Below are positions 31,140 to 39,082 of a stretch of 40,797 bases of DNA, one piece after another. The stretch spans positions 9,035 to 49,831 of the forward strand of contig VBJR01000167.1 of assembly GCA_005880175.1 (NCBI GenBank). The letters run 5' to 3'. The notes under the pieces are model-generated. The model saw only the letters and a list, made by a program, of their open reading frames with translations, searched no databases and was not told the origin of the DNA. The position numbers and the translations under genes are program-made. The stretch comes from Chloroflexota bacterium (lineage in GTDB: Bacteria; Chloroflexota; Dormibacteria; Dormibacterales; Dormibacteraceae). How positions within the stretch are numbered: the stretch's first letter is position 1; every line of letters starts with the position of its first letter.

Positions 31140-32300
31140 ATGACCGCTGAAGAGCATGCTTCAGCCAACCCCTCGTCGACGGGCTGCGTCACGCGGTCGG
31201 GCGGGGACATCGAAGGAGCCTGGCGACGCGTCGTGCGGCGGCGCGCGTTCCTCGGCGGCCTCGGGCTGGCCGGAGCGATGGGGCCGGCCGCCGCCCTGCT
31301 CGCGACGGACGCCGGCGCGGCGAGCACGGCCGTCACCCGGGGCGACGTCGCGATCCTGCGCTTCCTGGCCGCGGCGGAGATCGTCGAGAGCGACCTCTGG
31401 CAGCAGTACAACGAGCTCGGCGGGGTGAACGGCGGCAACCCTTCCTACATCGCTGCGCTGCAGAACCTCGACGGCGACATGCCGCAGTACATCTCCGACA
31501 ACACGGACGACGAGATGAGCCACGCGGCCTTCCTCAACGCGTATCTGGCTTCGAAGGGAGCGCAGCCCGTGAACCTCGACCGGTTCCGCAGGCTCCCCAG
31601 CAGCAGGGCGACGGGGGCCCGGCAGGTCGGCCGGCTCACCAACCTCCAGCACCTGGACGTGGACACCAGCTGGTACACGCGGTACCGGAGCGCCGAGAAC
31701 CCCGACCTCGGTGCCAACTTCCCCCAGGCCATCACCATCCGGAACCAGCCCGCCATCCCTCTGAACGACAGCGAGACGCCCCCCGGCACCCCGCAGCCGG
31801 TCCCGCCCGCGACTGCGCCGGCTCGGCGCATGCAGGCGATCGCCGACACCGCCGGGTTCCACTTCGCGTTCATCGAGCAGGGCGGCTCGAGCCTCTACAC
31901 GACGATGGCGCTGAAGTGCTCCAGTCTCGAGGTGCTGCGGATCGTGGTCAGCATCGGCGGCACGGAGGTGAACCACTTCGCGGTCTGGCACGACAAGGCC
32001 GGCAACGCCGTGGTCGTGACGGACCCGGTGACCAACCTGAAGTTCCCGGACCTGAACGCCGCGCCCCTGGGCGGTGAGACGTTCCAGACGAACCTGATCA
32101 TGCCGGAACCGTGCGACTTCCTCCGCGAAGGCCTGCCCGAGTGCTCGGTCATCCGGCCCTCCACGGTCGCCGATGCCGGTGCCGTCGCCGCGGTCAGGGC
32201 GTTCACGAACGACCGCCTCTTCGAGGGCCAGCCCGACGAGTTCATGGACACCCTCATGGCGCTTGCGGTCGCCGCCGACGCGGCGCGTCGCGAGACGTAG
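31140..32300 (+). CDS. Tat-exported ferritin-like domain protein
   Basis: 386 residues. A twin-arginine signal RRRAFLGGLGLAGAMG (about 33-48) implies folded export with cofactor. The mature part starts as a ferritin-like helix (ILRFLAAAEIVESDLWQQYN) and has a second helix with DDEMSHAAFLNAYLASKG, giving the Glu/Asp/His ligands expected for a di-iron site. A long middle and a second helical part (FAFIEQGGSSLYTTMAL, GTEVNHFAVWHDKAG) follow. The function of this actinobacterial group is not established; iron storage, oxidase or structural roles are possible. AAGGAG precedes the ATG. The 233-bp upstream spacer contains a TTGAGA at 31025-31030, a GGGAC/GTCCC hairpin at 30929-30942 and a CCGTGG/CCACGG inverted repeat at 31058-31077. 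Confidence 0.88.
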   Translation: MTAEEHASANPSSTGCVTRSGGDIEGAWRRVVRRRAFLGGLGLAGAMGPAAALLATDAGAASTAVTRGDVAILRFLAAAEIVESDLWQQYNELGGVNGGNPSYIAALQNLDGDMPQYISDNTDDEMSHAAFLNAYLASKGAQPVNLDRFRRLPSSRATGARQVGRLTNLQHLDVDTSWYTRYRSAENPDLGANFPQAITIRNQPAIPLNDSETPPGTPQPVPPATAPARRMQAIADTAGFHFAFIEQGGSSLYTTMALKCSSLEVLRIVVSIGGTEVNHFAVWHDKAGNAVVVTDPVTNLKFPDLNAAPLGGETFQTNLIMPEPCDFLREGLPECSVIRPSTVADAGAVAAVRAFTNDRLFEGQPDEFMDTLMALAVAADAARRET

Positions 32301-32322
32301 CGGGCGCGATCCTCGACCCGGC

Positions 32323-32347
32323 GGGGGTTGCGCGGGGGGCGACCCCC
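32323..32347 (+). terminator. Probable terminator after ferritin-like gene
   Basis: Stem GGGGGTTGC / GCGACCCCC with one G-U pair and a 7-nt loop, 23 bp past the stop. I see nothing else of note in the rest of the 32301-32543 spacer. Confidence 0.5.
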
Positions 32348-32543
32348 ACGCAGCCCCTGCCGCGTGCCAGGCGCTGCGAACTGGGTGACAGTGACCGGCC
32401 AGTGCACCAGCATTGGCGCCGCCGCCGGCGCTGTGCGATTCCCGTTCGCTCGCGGCGATCGCTGTCGCCGTCACCCACGACGCCGTGTTCCCCGCGGACA
32501 CGGGGGCGCAGGGGTGACCTCCCAATAGGGATCCACTTCCCGC

Positions 32544-33724
32544 TCATACCGTTCGCAGTGCCACGGTGGGCGGCATCCGAGATGCTCGCACGGCCGGCAT
32601 TAGGCCAGCGAAGGCGCCGATTAGGATGGCCGAGGCGATGCCGCCCGTCCACGCCTCGACGGGTATCACGATTGCCCATCCCTTCGAGCTGGCATAGACA
32701 GCCGTTGCTGCCGCCCCGGCCAGCACGCCGACGACGCCCCCGCTGACGGCGAGCAGGATCGACTCGGCGAGAAACTGCGTTCGGATCTGGTTCCTTGTCG
32801 CACCGAGGGCGCGACGGAGGCCGATCTCCGAGCGGCGTTCCAGGACCGAGATGATCATGATGTTGGCGACGCCGACGGCACCCACGATGAGTGCCACCAC
32901 TCCGAGGCCGAGGAAGAGGCTGTTGAACGCTCCCGCGGCAGCGGCCCGGGCGGTGAGCACGTCGGAGGGCTGGCTGACGTTCACCTCGTAGGGTGCCTCG
33001 GGGTTGGCAGTCTGCGCGAGCAACGACTGCACCGCAGCCTCATGACCGGTCGCGGCGCGCACGTAGTGACGTAGCCGAGGTATTTCTGGGCGGCCGGATA
33101 GCCAACCAGGGCGCTGGCGTCGATGTCGGGGGCCAGCGGTGAGGAGTTCAGAATCCCCCCGACGTTGAACCACTGGCCGCCCAGCCAAATCCGCTGATCA
33201 GGAAGGACCCGGTCGATGCCGAGCTGTTGCGCTGCGACCGAACCGAGCACCACGATCGGCTCGGTGGCAGTGCCGTCGTTGAGCCAGCCGCCGCGTGCCA
33301 CGCCGGTGCCGAGCACTGAGAGCAGGTTCAGGCTCGTGGCCCGCACCTCGAGTCCACGCGTGCTGGCCGCCGGGATCATCGAGTTCCGGTACACCTTCTC
33401 GTTCTTCATGAGGGCGGTGTGCGCCACCCGCTGAACGTTGTCCAAGAGCGTGATCCGCGCCGGCGCTTCGAGCGGGAGCTGCGCTGCCCCTCCTGTGAAG
33501 CTCTGTCCGGCCTCGACGGTCAGCATGTTCGTGCCGAGCTGGTTGATCTCGGCGATCAGCCCGGCCTGCGAGGAGGCGGACAGCCCGAGGACCCCCACGA
33601 TCGCGGCCGTTCCGATCGCGATTCCGAGCGCGGACAGCGCGGCGCGCAGCGGTCGGGAGCGCAACCCAACACTCGCCACCCGCAGCTCGTCATCAAGCCG
33701 CAGTCGTCCGCCCTTGGCACTCAT
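32544..33724 (-). pseudogene. MacB/FtsX-like ABC transporter permease, split by a frameshift
   Basis: ATG 33724 begins DDELRVASVGLRSRPLRAAL, then ALGIAIGTAAIVGVLGLSAS, and continues as a MacB-type periplasmic core to QKYLGYV. It then goes out of frame and stops at 32981. The other frame carries the natural continuation, from YVRAATGHEAAVQSLLAQTA through the three C-terminal helices (GVVALIVGAVGVANIMIISV, the ERRSEIGLRRALGATRNQI motif) to the stop at 32544. The frames meet at about 33060-33075, where ACGTAG occurs twice, 8 bp apart, and a few residues expected in homologues are missing. If the lesion is real the ABC system is dead or makes two fragments. ATGA overlap with the ATPase gene confirms the start. 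Confidence 0.8.
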
Positions 33725-34419
33725 GGCGCCGCTCCCTTCGCGGTATCCGAGACCACCTGCCCGTCCAGCAGCCGAATCTGGCGAGGCAGCTGATCGGCGA
33801 GGCCAGCGTCGTGGGTGATCATGACGATGGTGGCGCCGGCGGCGTTGAGCTCTCGGATGAGCTCCATGATCGATGCGCCATTGGCGCTGTCGAGGCTCCC
33901 GGTTGGCTCGTCGGCGAGAATGACCGCCGGGTGACCGACCAGGGCCCGGGCGATCGCGACCCGCTGCCGCTCGCCCCCGGAGATCTTGGTCGGCTTGAAT
34001 TTCGCGCGTTGCGAGAGGCCGACCCGCTCGAGCGCCTCGTCCGCGCGCCTGTACCGCTCGGCGGCCGGGACGCCCGCGTAGAGCAACCCGTCAGCGACGT
34101 TCTCCCGCACCGTGGCATGTTCGGCGAGGAAGAACTGCTGGAAAACGAACCCGATCTCCCGCGCCCGCAGCAGCGACAGCTCGCGGTCGCTCAGCCGCGC
34201 CACCTCGACCCCACCGATCCGAACGACACCGCTGCTGGGCCGCTCCAGCGTCCCGATGACGTGCAGGAGCGTGGACTTGCCCGACCCCGAGGGCCCTACG
34301 ATCGCCACCAGCTCGCCACGCTGGACGGAAAAGGACACCCCCCGCAGGGCGGGCACCGGCGGCTCCTCACCGTAGATCTTGGTCACAGCCTCCAGTTCCA
34401 GAACAGATTCGCCACTCAT
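33721..34419 (-). CDS. ABC transporter ATP-binding protein (MacB/LolD family)
   Basis: 232 residues with a complete ATPase set: Walker A GPSGSGKST (about 43-51), Q-loop FVFQQFF, signature KISGGERQR, Walker B AVILADEPTGSLD and H-loop MITHD. The MacB/LolD group powers mechanotransmission rather than import, exporting peptides, drugs or lipoproteins with a periplasmic adaptor. It is linked by ATGA overlaps to the adaptor upstream and the permease downstream, third in a four-gene operon: lipoprotein, adaptor, ATPase, permease. Unlike the sugar ATPase earlier in the window it is intact. Confidence 0.94.
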   Translation of the reverse strand: MSGESVLELEAVTKIYGEEPPVPALRGVSFSVQRGELVAIVGPSGSGKSTLLHVIGTLERPSSGVVRIGGVEVARLSDRELSLLRAREIGFVFQQFFLAEHATVRENVADGLLYAGVPAAERYRRADEALERVGLSQRAKFKPTKISGGERQRVAIARALVGHPAVILADEPTGSLDSANGASIMELIRELNAAGATIVMITHDAGLADQLPRQIRLLDGQVVSDTAKGAAP

Positions 34420-35507
34420 GGCGACGGCACCACCACCTGATCGCCTTCGTGGAGACCGCCCTCGACCTGGACTCGTCCACCCGCGGTGTCGAAGAGGCCA
34501 AGCTTCACAGCGACCAGCTCGCGTCGCCCGCCGTTGCCGACGACTTCGACCGCAAACCCGCCTCCGGCCTTCCCGACGAGCGCAGTGACCGGGACGCTCA
34601 GGGCGTTCTCCACTCCCCCGATCGTGATTTCCACCCGGACCGGGGCCATGTCGAGCCCACTCGCCTTGCCTGGGTCGTCGAGACTGATGAAGGCCGGGAT
34701 GGTTGCCTGCGCGGCGTCGTTGTTCTGTCCAGCAGGAACTTGGGCGACCCTCCCCAAGCGGTCCACCTTTCCCGTCACCGACGTGTGGCCTGGCAGAGTG
34801 ATCTGGGCCGGGGCGCCCGCTACCACCTCACCCTGGTACGAGGGGTCGAGGGCGACCTGGACCTCGGGAGTGTCGGAGGTGGCGTACAGGACCGGTGCAC
34901 CCGGCATGGCGGATCCGCCGAGCTCGCCGGTCACCTTGGCGATCCGCACCGACTCCGGCAGGAACACCGCCTGACCGAGATCCAGCGCCCCCGTCTGAGC
35001 GTCGCCCAGCTTGGTCTGCAGCTTCTCGAGTGCGACCGCCGTCTCGAAGCTGAAGTAGTCGGTGGACGGGTCGAGCTGCGCTCGGGTCGCGTACCCCAGC
35101 TCCACCAAGTTGGCGTTGAGCTCGGCGACGTCGGGTCCTCCGTCGCCCCCCCACAGCGAACGGTACGCCGGCGTTGAGCCGCACAGCAGCAGCACCGGCT
35201 GGCCGTCCACTCGATACAGCACGCCTCCGCAGTCGACCTTGTCGCCGTCCTCGGGCAGTTCGGTGTAGATCCCGCTTCGCCGGTTGATCACGGAGTACGG
35301 CGAGCCATCCGACCGCGCCCGATAGGTCAGGGTCCCATCCATCGAGATCATGGCCGCGAGCTTTCCCATCTCCACCTTCGCGGTGTTCGCCGGCGGCTGC
35401 TGTGCGGCGGGGGTCGCTTGCCGCGGACTGGATGCAGCGACCACGCCGCCGGTGGCGGTCACGGCGACCAGGACGGCCACTCCGGCCAGCACCCATGTCT
35501 TCCGCAT
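34416..35507 (-). CDS. Periplasmic adaptor (HlyD/MacA-like) with peptidoglycan-binding-type insert
   Basis: 363 residues. An N-terminal anchor (VLAGVAVLVAVTATGGVVAA) is followed by a barrel start VEMGKLAAMISMDGTLTYRA. A peptidoglycan-binding-like segment comes next (RSLWGGDGGPDVAELNANLV, then LGYATRAQLDPSTDYFSFET). The barrel/lipoyl-like part follows (QVALDPSYQGEVVAGAPAQI, PGHTSVTGKVDRLG) and the C-terminal part (ENALSVPVTALVGKAGGGFA to GLHEGDQVVVPSP). This is the actinobacterial adaptor layout that pairs with MacB-like ABC exporters and could attach the complex to the wall. Its ATG shares one base with the lipoprotein stop (TGATG), and its stop overlaps the ATPase start. Confidence 0.88.
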   Translation of the reverse strand: MRKTWVLAGVAVLVAVTATGGVVAASSPRQATPAAQQPPANTAKVEMGKLAAMISMDGTLTYRARSDGSPYSVINRRSGIYTELPEDGDKVDCGGVLYRVDGQPVLLLCGSTPAYRSLWGGDGGPDVAELNANLVELGYATRAQLDPSTDYFSFETAVALEKLQTKLGDAQTGALDLGQAVFLPESVRIAKVTGELGGSAMPGAPVLYATSDTPEVQVALDPSYQGEVVAGAPAQITLPGHTSVTGKVDRLGRVAQVPAGQNNDAAQATIPAFISLDDPGKASGLDMAPVRVEITIGGVENALSVPVTALVGKAGGGFAVEVVGNGGRRELVAVKLGLFDTAGGRVQVEGGLHEGDQVVVPSP

Positions 35508-36028
35508 CACTGGCCGCCCGTCACCCCCGCCGGCGCCGCGAGGCCGTGGCATTTCTGCATCGCGGCATGGAGGATCGTCATCCCAGACGGCGTTGCCGCG
35601 GATGGGATTTTGTTCGTGTCGATGAGGGGCCCATCTGGGGCGGGATCAGGGAAGTCCTTCACGCCGTTGTCGCGGATGCACTGGGCGAACCTGAGGGCCG
35701 CCTCCTGCTGCTGGGCGCTCCTCTTCTGGCCCATGAACCCCGCCGGTTCCAGGTCTCTGCAGGCGCTGAGGGCCTGCTGGAACGTCGCGCTGTTCGGGTC
35801 CACCGACGAGCCGTTTGCTACCGCATCTATGGTCAGCGCGCCCGACGCGTCCGGGTCGGGGAACCCGCTGACGCCGTTGTCGCGCATGCACTGGGCGAAC
35901 TTCATCGCCTTCTCGTGATTGGCGGCCGTGTTGTTGGCCGTGTTGGTGTCGGTGGGTGCGTTCGAACAGCCCGCGGAGATCAAGGCGACAATGGCAAGGG
36001 CGGCCACCGACTGCAGTGTTCTAGTCAT
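35507..36028 (-). CDS. Lipoprotein with a tandemly duplicated Cys-containing domain
   Basis: 173 residues. Lipobox ISAGC (Cys21) is followed by a Thr/Asn/Ala linker. Two copies of one unit follow: KFAQCMRDNGVSGFPDP at 43-59 and RFAQCIRDNGVKDFPDP at 113-129, 70 residues apart. Each unit has a second Cys exactly 43 residues after the first (Cys47/Cys90 and Cys117/Cys160), so each copy probably forms one disulfide. Related single- or double-unit lipoproteins occur beside adaptor/ABC/two-component clusters in actinomycetes, with no known function as far as I know. It is first of the operon, divergent from the response regulator, which probably controls it. It might be the substrate-capture or signal-sensing part of the ABC system. 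Confidence 0.88.
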   Translation of the reverse strand: MTRTLQSVAALAIVALISAGCSNAPTDTNTANNTAANHEKAMKFAQCMRDNGVSGFPDPDASGALTIDAVANGSSVDPNSATFQQALSACRDLEPAGFMGQKRSAQQQEAALRFAQCIRDNGVKDFPDPAPDGPLIDTNKIPSAATPSGMTILHAAMQKCHGLAAPAGVTGGQ

Positions 36029-36181
36029 GCCTGTCTCATCGCGTGCGGTGATCGCGTCGACATGGCGACGGGCTCGGCGGTCCAGGATCCGGGAGTCCGA
36101 CTGGACGTTGTTTGTGTTGGTTCGCGGTGGGGCATGCCTCGATTCAACGCCGCGCGGTGTTGCCGGGACGTATCTGGATTT

Positions 36182-36200
36182 CGATATGCCGGCGATATGC
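36182..36200 (+). promoter_or_regulatory. Direct-repeat box, probable OmpR-type response regulator site
   Basis: CGATATGC occurs at 36182-36189 and 36193-36200, start to start 11 bp, about one helical turn. That is the geometry of OmpR/PhoB-family binding sites. It ends 21 bp before the response regulator ATG, in the divergent 193-bp spacer shared with the lipoprotein/ABC operon. Autoregulation is likely. Confidence 0.55.
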
Positions 36201-36221
36201 GACGGCCCCTACGATTGTCGG

Positions 36222-36917
36222 ATGAAGGTGCTGATCGTCGAGGATGAGCCCTACATGGCAGAAGCCATCCGTGATGGCCTGCGCCTGGCCGCGATCGCCG
36301 CCGACATCGCCGGCGACGGCGAGACGGCTCTGGACCTGCTAACCGTCAACGCCTACGACATCGCCGTCCTCGACCGAGACATTCCGGGGCCCTCCGGCGA
36401 CGAGATCGCCAAACGCATCGTCGCCTCCGGCGGCGGCATGCCCATCCTCATGCTCACTGCTGCCGACCGGCTCGACGACAAGGCTTCCGGGTTCGGCCTT
36501 GGCGCCGACGACTACCTCACCAAGCCGTTCGAACTCCGAGAGCTCGTGCTCCGTCTCCGGGCGCTCGACCGCCGGCGCGCTCATAGCAGGCCGCCCGTTC
36601 GTGAGGTCGCCGGCCTGCGCCTCGATCCGTTCCGCCGCGAGGTCTACCGCGACGGCCGCTACGTCGCGCTCACCAGGAAGCAGTTCGCAGTGCTCGAGGT
36701 CCTCGTCGCTGCCGAAGGCGGCATCGTCAGCGCCGAAGAACGCCTGGCGCGGGCGTGGGATGAGAACGCAGACCCATTCACCAACGCCGTCCGCATCACG
36801 GTCTCAGCACTGCGCAAGCGCCTAGGCGAACCGCGAATCATCGCCACCGTGGCCGGGGTCGGGTACCGCATCGGCACCGAATCAGATAGCGGACGTCAGG
36901 GGGGCGAGCGTGGATAG
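36222..36917 (+). CDS. OmpR/PhoB-family response regulator
   Basis: 231 residues. The receiver MKVLIVEDEPYMAEAIRDGL has phospho-acceptor Asp51 in IAVLDRDIPGPSGDE and conserved Lys in YLTKPFELREL. The C-terminal winged helix has LRLDPFRREVYRDGRYVALT, RKQFAVLEVL, TNAVRITVSALRKRLG and VAGVGYRIG. It should bind direct repeats such as the box immediately upstream and control the divergent lipoprotein/ABC operon. Its 3' end overlaps the kinase start by 8 bp. GC at third positions is visibly lower than in the left half of the window. Confidence 0.94.
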   Translation: MKVLIVEDEPYMAEAIRDGLRLAAIAADIAGDGETALDLLTVNAYDIAVLDRDIPGPSGDEIAKRIVASGGGMPILMLTAADRLDDKASGFGLGADDYLTKPFELRELVLRLRALDRRRAHSRPPVREVAGLRLDPFRREVYRDGRYVALTRKQFAVLEVLVAAEGGIVSAEERLARAWDENADPFTNAVRITVSALRKRLGEPRIIATVAGVGYRIGTESDSGRQGGERG

Positions 36918-38004
36918 AGCCCCTGGTTTGAGCGTTCGCGTCAAACTCACACTCAGCTACGCCGGGTTTCTCATGCTGGCAGCTGCCCTGCTACTGGCCT
37001 CCGTGTGGTTCTTCCTCCTGCGTTACGTCCCCGACCGAATGCTCATCCTCACCCCCGTTAGTGGCGTGTTCCCGGTCCAGTCCAGACTCTTGCACGCTTT
37101 CGCTCCGGCCGCGGCCATCGTGCTGGCATTCCTGCTGGCCTTCGGTCTCCTGGGCGGCTGGATCCTCGCCGGCCGGATGCTCGCCCCCCTGACACGCATC
37201 ACAGACGCCACCCGCATGGCGGCAAGGGGATCGCTCTCCCATCGGATCGGGCTGCCGGGGCCGAGCGATGAGTTCCGCGAACTCGCCGACGCCTTCGACA
37301 CCATGCTCGCGCGGCTCGAAGCACATGCCGCCGAACAGCAGAGATTCGTAGCCAACGCCTCGCACGAACTGCGGACCCCCCTGGCGATCACTCAGACGCT
37401 TCTCGACGTAGCATGCCGTGATCAGAATCGCGACACCGGCGAACTCGTCGACCGGCTGCAAGCGGTCAACCTTCGAGCAATCGACCTTACCGAAGCACTG
37501 CTCCTGCTAAACCGCGCTGATCAACGGTCCTTCACCCGAGAGAACGTCGACCTGTCGCTCATAGCGGAAGAAGCCACTGAAACGCTCCTCCCCCTTGCAG
37601 AAAAGCGCGGCATCACCATCGAGACCTCCGGCGACATCACCCCCGCAATCGGCTCGCGCACGCTCCTGCTGCAGTTGGCCACCAACCTCGTGCACAACGC
37701 CATCGTCCACAATCTGCCTGAACATGGCACAGTGTGCGTCTCGACAAGCGTTCACGCCGAATGTGTGGTGCTCATTGTCGAGAACACCGGCGAGAAGCTC
37801 ACCCCCCAGTTAGTTGCCACGCTCGTCGAGCCGTTTCGTCGCGGCACCGAACGTGTGCGCACCGACCACGCAGGTGTCGGTCTCGGCCTGGCAATTGTGA
37901 AAAGTATCACCCAGGCACACGACGGAACCCTCGCCGTCGCCCCCAGGGCTGCTGGCGGGCTCCGCGTCACCGTGCAACTACCTGCGCCACCGCATGCTGG
38001 CTGA
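36910..38004 (+). CDS. Sensor histidine kinase (HAMP, HisKA, HATPase)
   Basis: 364 residues from GTG 36910. Two membrane helices (about 15-38 and 65-88) flank a short extracytoplasmic loop of about 26 residues. HAMP (MLAPLTRITDATRMAARGSL), HisKA (FVANASHELRTPLAITQTLL, His152) and the ATPase (LATNLVHNAIVHN, GVGLGLAIVKSITQAHDG) follow. The short loop suggests sensing in the membrane or through a partner such as the adjacent lipoprotein. It is coupled to the response regulator. Codon choice is less GC-biased than in most of the window, fitting a block of separate origin. Confidence 0.94.
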   Translation: MDRAPGLSVRVKLTLSYAGFLMLAAALLLASVWFFLLRYVPDRMLILTPVSGVFPVQSRLLHAFAPAAAIVLAFLLAFGLLGGWILAGRMLAPLTRITDATRMAARGSLSHRIGLPGPSDEFRELADAFDTMLARLEAHAAEQQRFVANASHELRTPLAITQTLLDVACRDQNRDTGELVDRLQAVNLRAIDLTEALLLLNRADQRSFTRENVDLSLIAEEATETLLPLAEKRGITIETSGDITPAIGSRTLLLQLATNLVHNAIVHNLPEHGTVCVSTSVHAECVVLIVENTGEKLTPQLVATLVEPFRRGTERVRTDHAGVGLGLAIVKSITQAHDGTLAVAPRAAGGLRVTVQLPAPPHAG

Positions 38005-38386
38005 TGACGATCAGGGGAGGCCCGAACGCGCCGCCAGGCGGGCTCCAGACGTGCGCTCACGGCAGAATCGGCGATCAGGCCCAGGCGCTTCAGCCGGGCC
38101 AGCGCCTGGCGGGCGTAGCTGCGGGCACCCCGACCGGAGCTCGCCGGTGCAGCGCCGTACCCAGGACGCCGACACGGGCGGCGATGCCCCACAACGCGCG
38201 ATCGGTGACACGTTGTGCGGCCCGCTCGACGACGTCGGGGTGCCTGGCCGGGGCCGCCCGGCCCCGCTCGATCAGGTCGTCCTGCACCGCGGGATCGCCC
38301 AGTTGCCGGACGATCGCCCGGCCTTGGTGCAGCGCCCGACCAAGGGCACGGCCCATGCGCTCCGGCACGCCGTCCTGGCGATCCAT
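38005..38386 (-). pseudogene. Frameshifted coding remnant of unknown family
   Basis: In minus-strand order, a 98-codon frame from ATG 38386 (PERMGRALGRALHQGRAIVR, then QRVTDRALWGIAARVGVLG) has the strong G/C third-position bias of a real gene and stops at 38090. The adjacent stretch continues with similar bias in another frame (YARQALARLKRLGLIADSAV, then LEPAWRRV) up to the 3' end of the kinase gene. This looks like one gene broken by a frameshift and cut at the boundary of the two-component block. I do not recognise the family. The rest, 38387-38527, holds no supported gene. Confidence 0.35.
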
Positions 38387-38527
38387 CCAAGGTCAGGATA
38401 GGGGCTGGGCAGGCCATCATCGTCGCCAAATTCGGCGATGGTGGAGATCCACACCGCCTGCGACGACCACCCGCCACGATCACCTCGGCCGCGCACAGAC
38501 GGCAGCCGAAGGCGAACAGCTGACTCC

Positions 38528-38809
38528 TCACGCAGCCGCCTCGCCGCCCGCCGGCTCCGGCGGCTCGTCCTGGTCCTCGTCGTCACCGGCCGCATCCGAG
38601 CGCGACGGCTTGCCGCTGACGACCTCGACGTCGAGGGTCCGCCAGCCCTCGACCATCTTCGTGAAGCCCGAGCGCTTCCGCTTCAGCGCCCGGCGGCGGC
38701 GGTCGAGCAGCGCCTGGGCCGTGTCCACCTCGGCCTGGCGCGCCTCGATGTCGCGCTCCTCGTCGGTGAACTGGCGCTCGGTGGCCGCGACGATCTGCGC
38801 GTACTCCAC
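38528..38809 (-). CDS. Small coiled-coil protein of unknown function
   Basis: 93 residues from GTG 38809, with GGAGG 8 nt upstream. A charged helical middle, probably coiled coil (TDEERDIEARQAEVDTAQAL, then LLDRRRRALKRKRSG), is followed by FTKMVEGWRTLDVEVV and an acidic Pro-rich tail (DDEDQDEPPEP). There is no membrane segment or known domain. An 18-codon open frame (ATG 38866) ends exactly before its GTG and may be a leader or chance. It lies on the same strand as the degraded remnant downstream. The 38810-39082 spacer shows only a TCATATGA palindrome (38863-38870) and the ribosome site of the esterase. Confidence 0.5.
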   Translation of the reverse strand: MEYAQIVAATERQFTDEERDIEARQAEVDTAQALLDRRRRALKRKRSGFTKMVEGWRTLDVEVVSGKPSRSDAAGDDEDQDEPPEPAGGEAAA

Positions 38810-39082
38810 CTACGCCACCTCCGCGCCGGCCGGCCGGCGCCCGGTCGTGTCGTGAAAAGTCCTCATATGAAGTACTCGCACGAGAGGGGCAAGTGAGACC
38901 CGGCGGAGTTTTGGTAGCCGGGGAATCGGTCCAGCGATCCGCGGGAGAAGCCGGGGCGATGGGGCGCCTCGAGTGGGCGAGGACAGGAGCCCGGTATCGG
39001 TAGATCGGTACAGTTCGGGGCGCAGCGGCGGGGGGGTCGCACCTGGCGCCGCGCCGAACCACGGTAAAACGGGAGGACGCGG

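Noticed and set aside
38810..38866. 18-codon leader peptide before the coiled-coil ORF
   Set aside because: No attenuator hairpins or codon run; probably chance, so mentioned only in the neighbouring entry.
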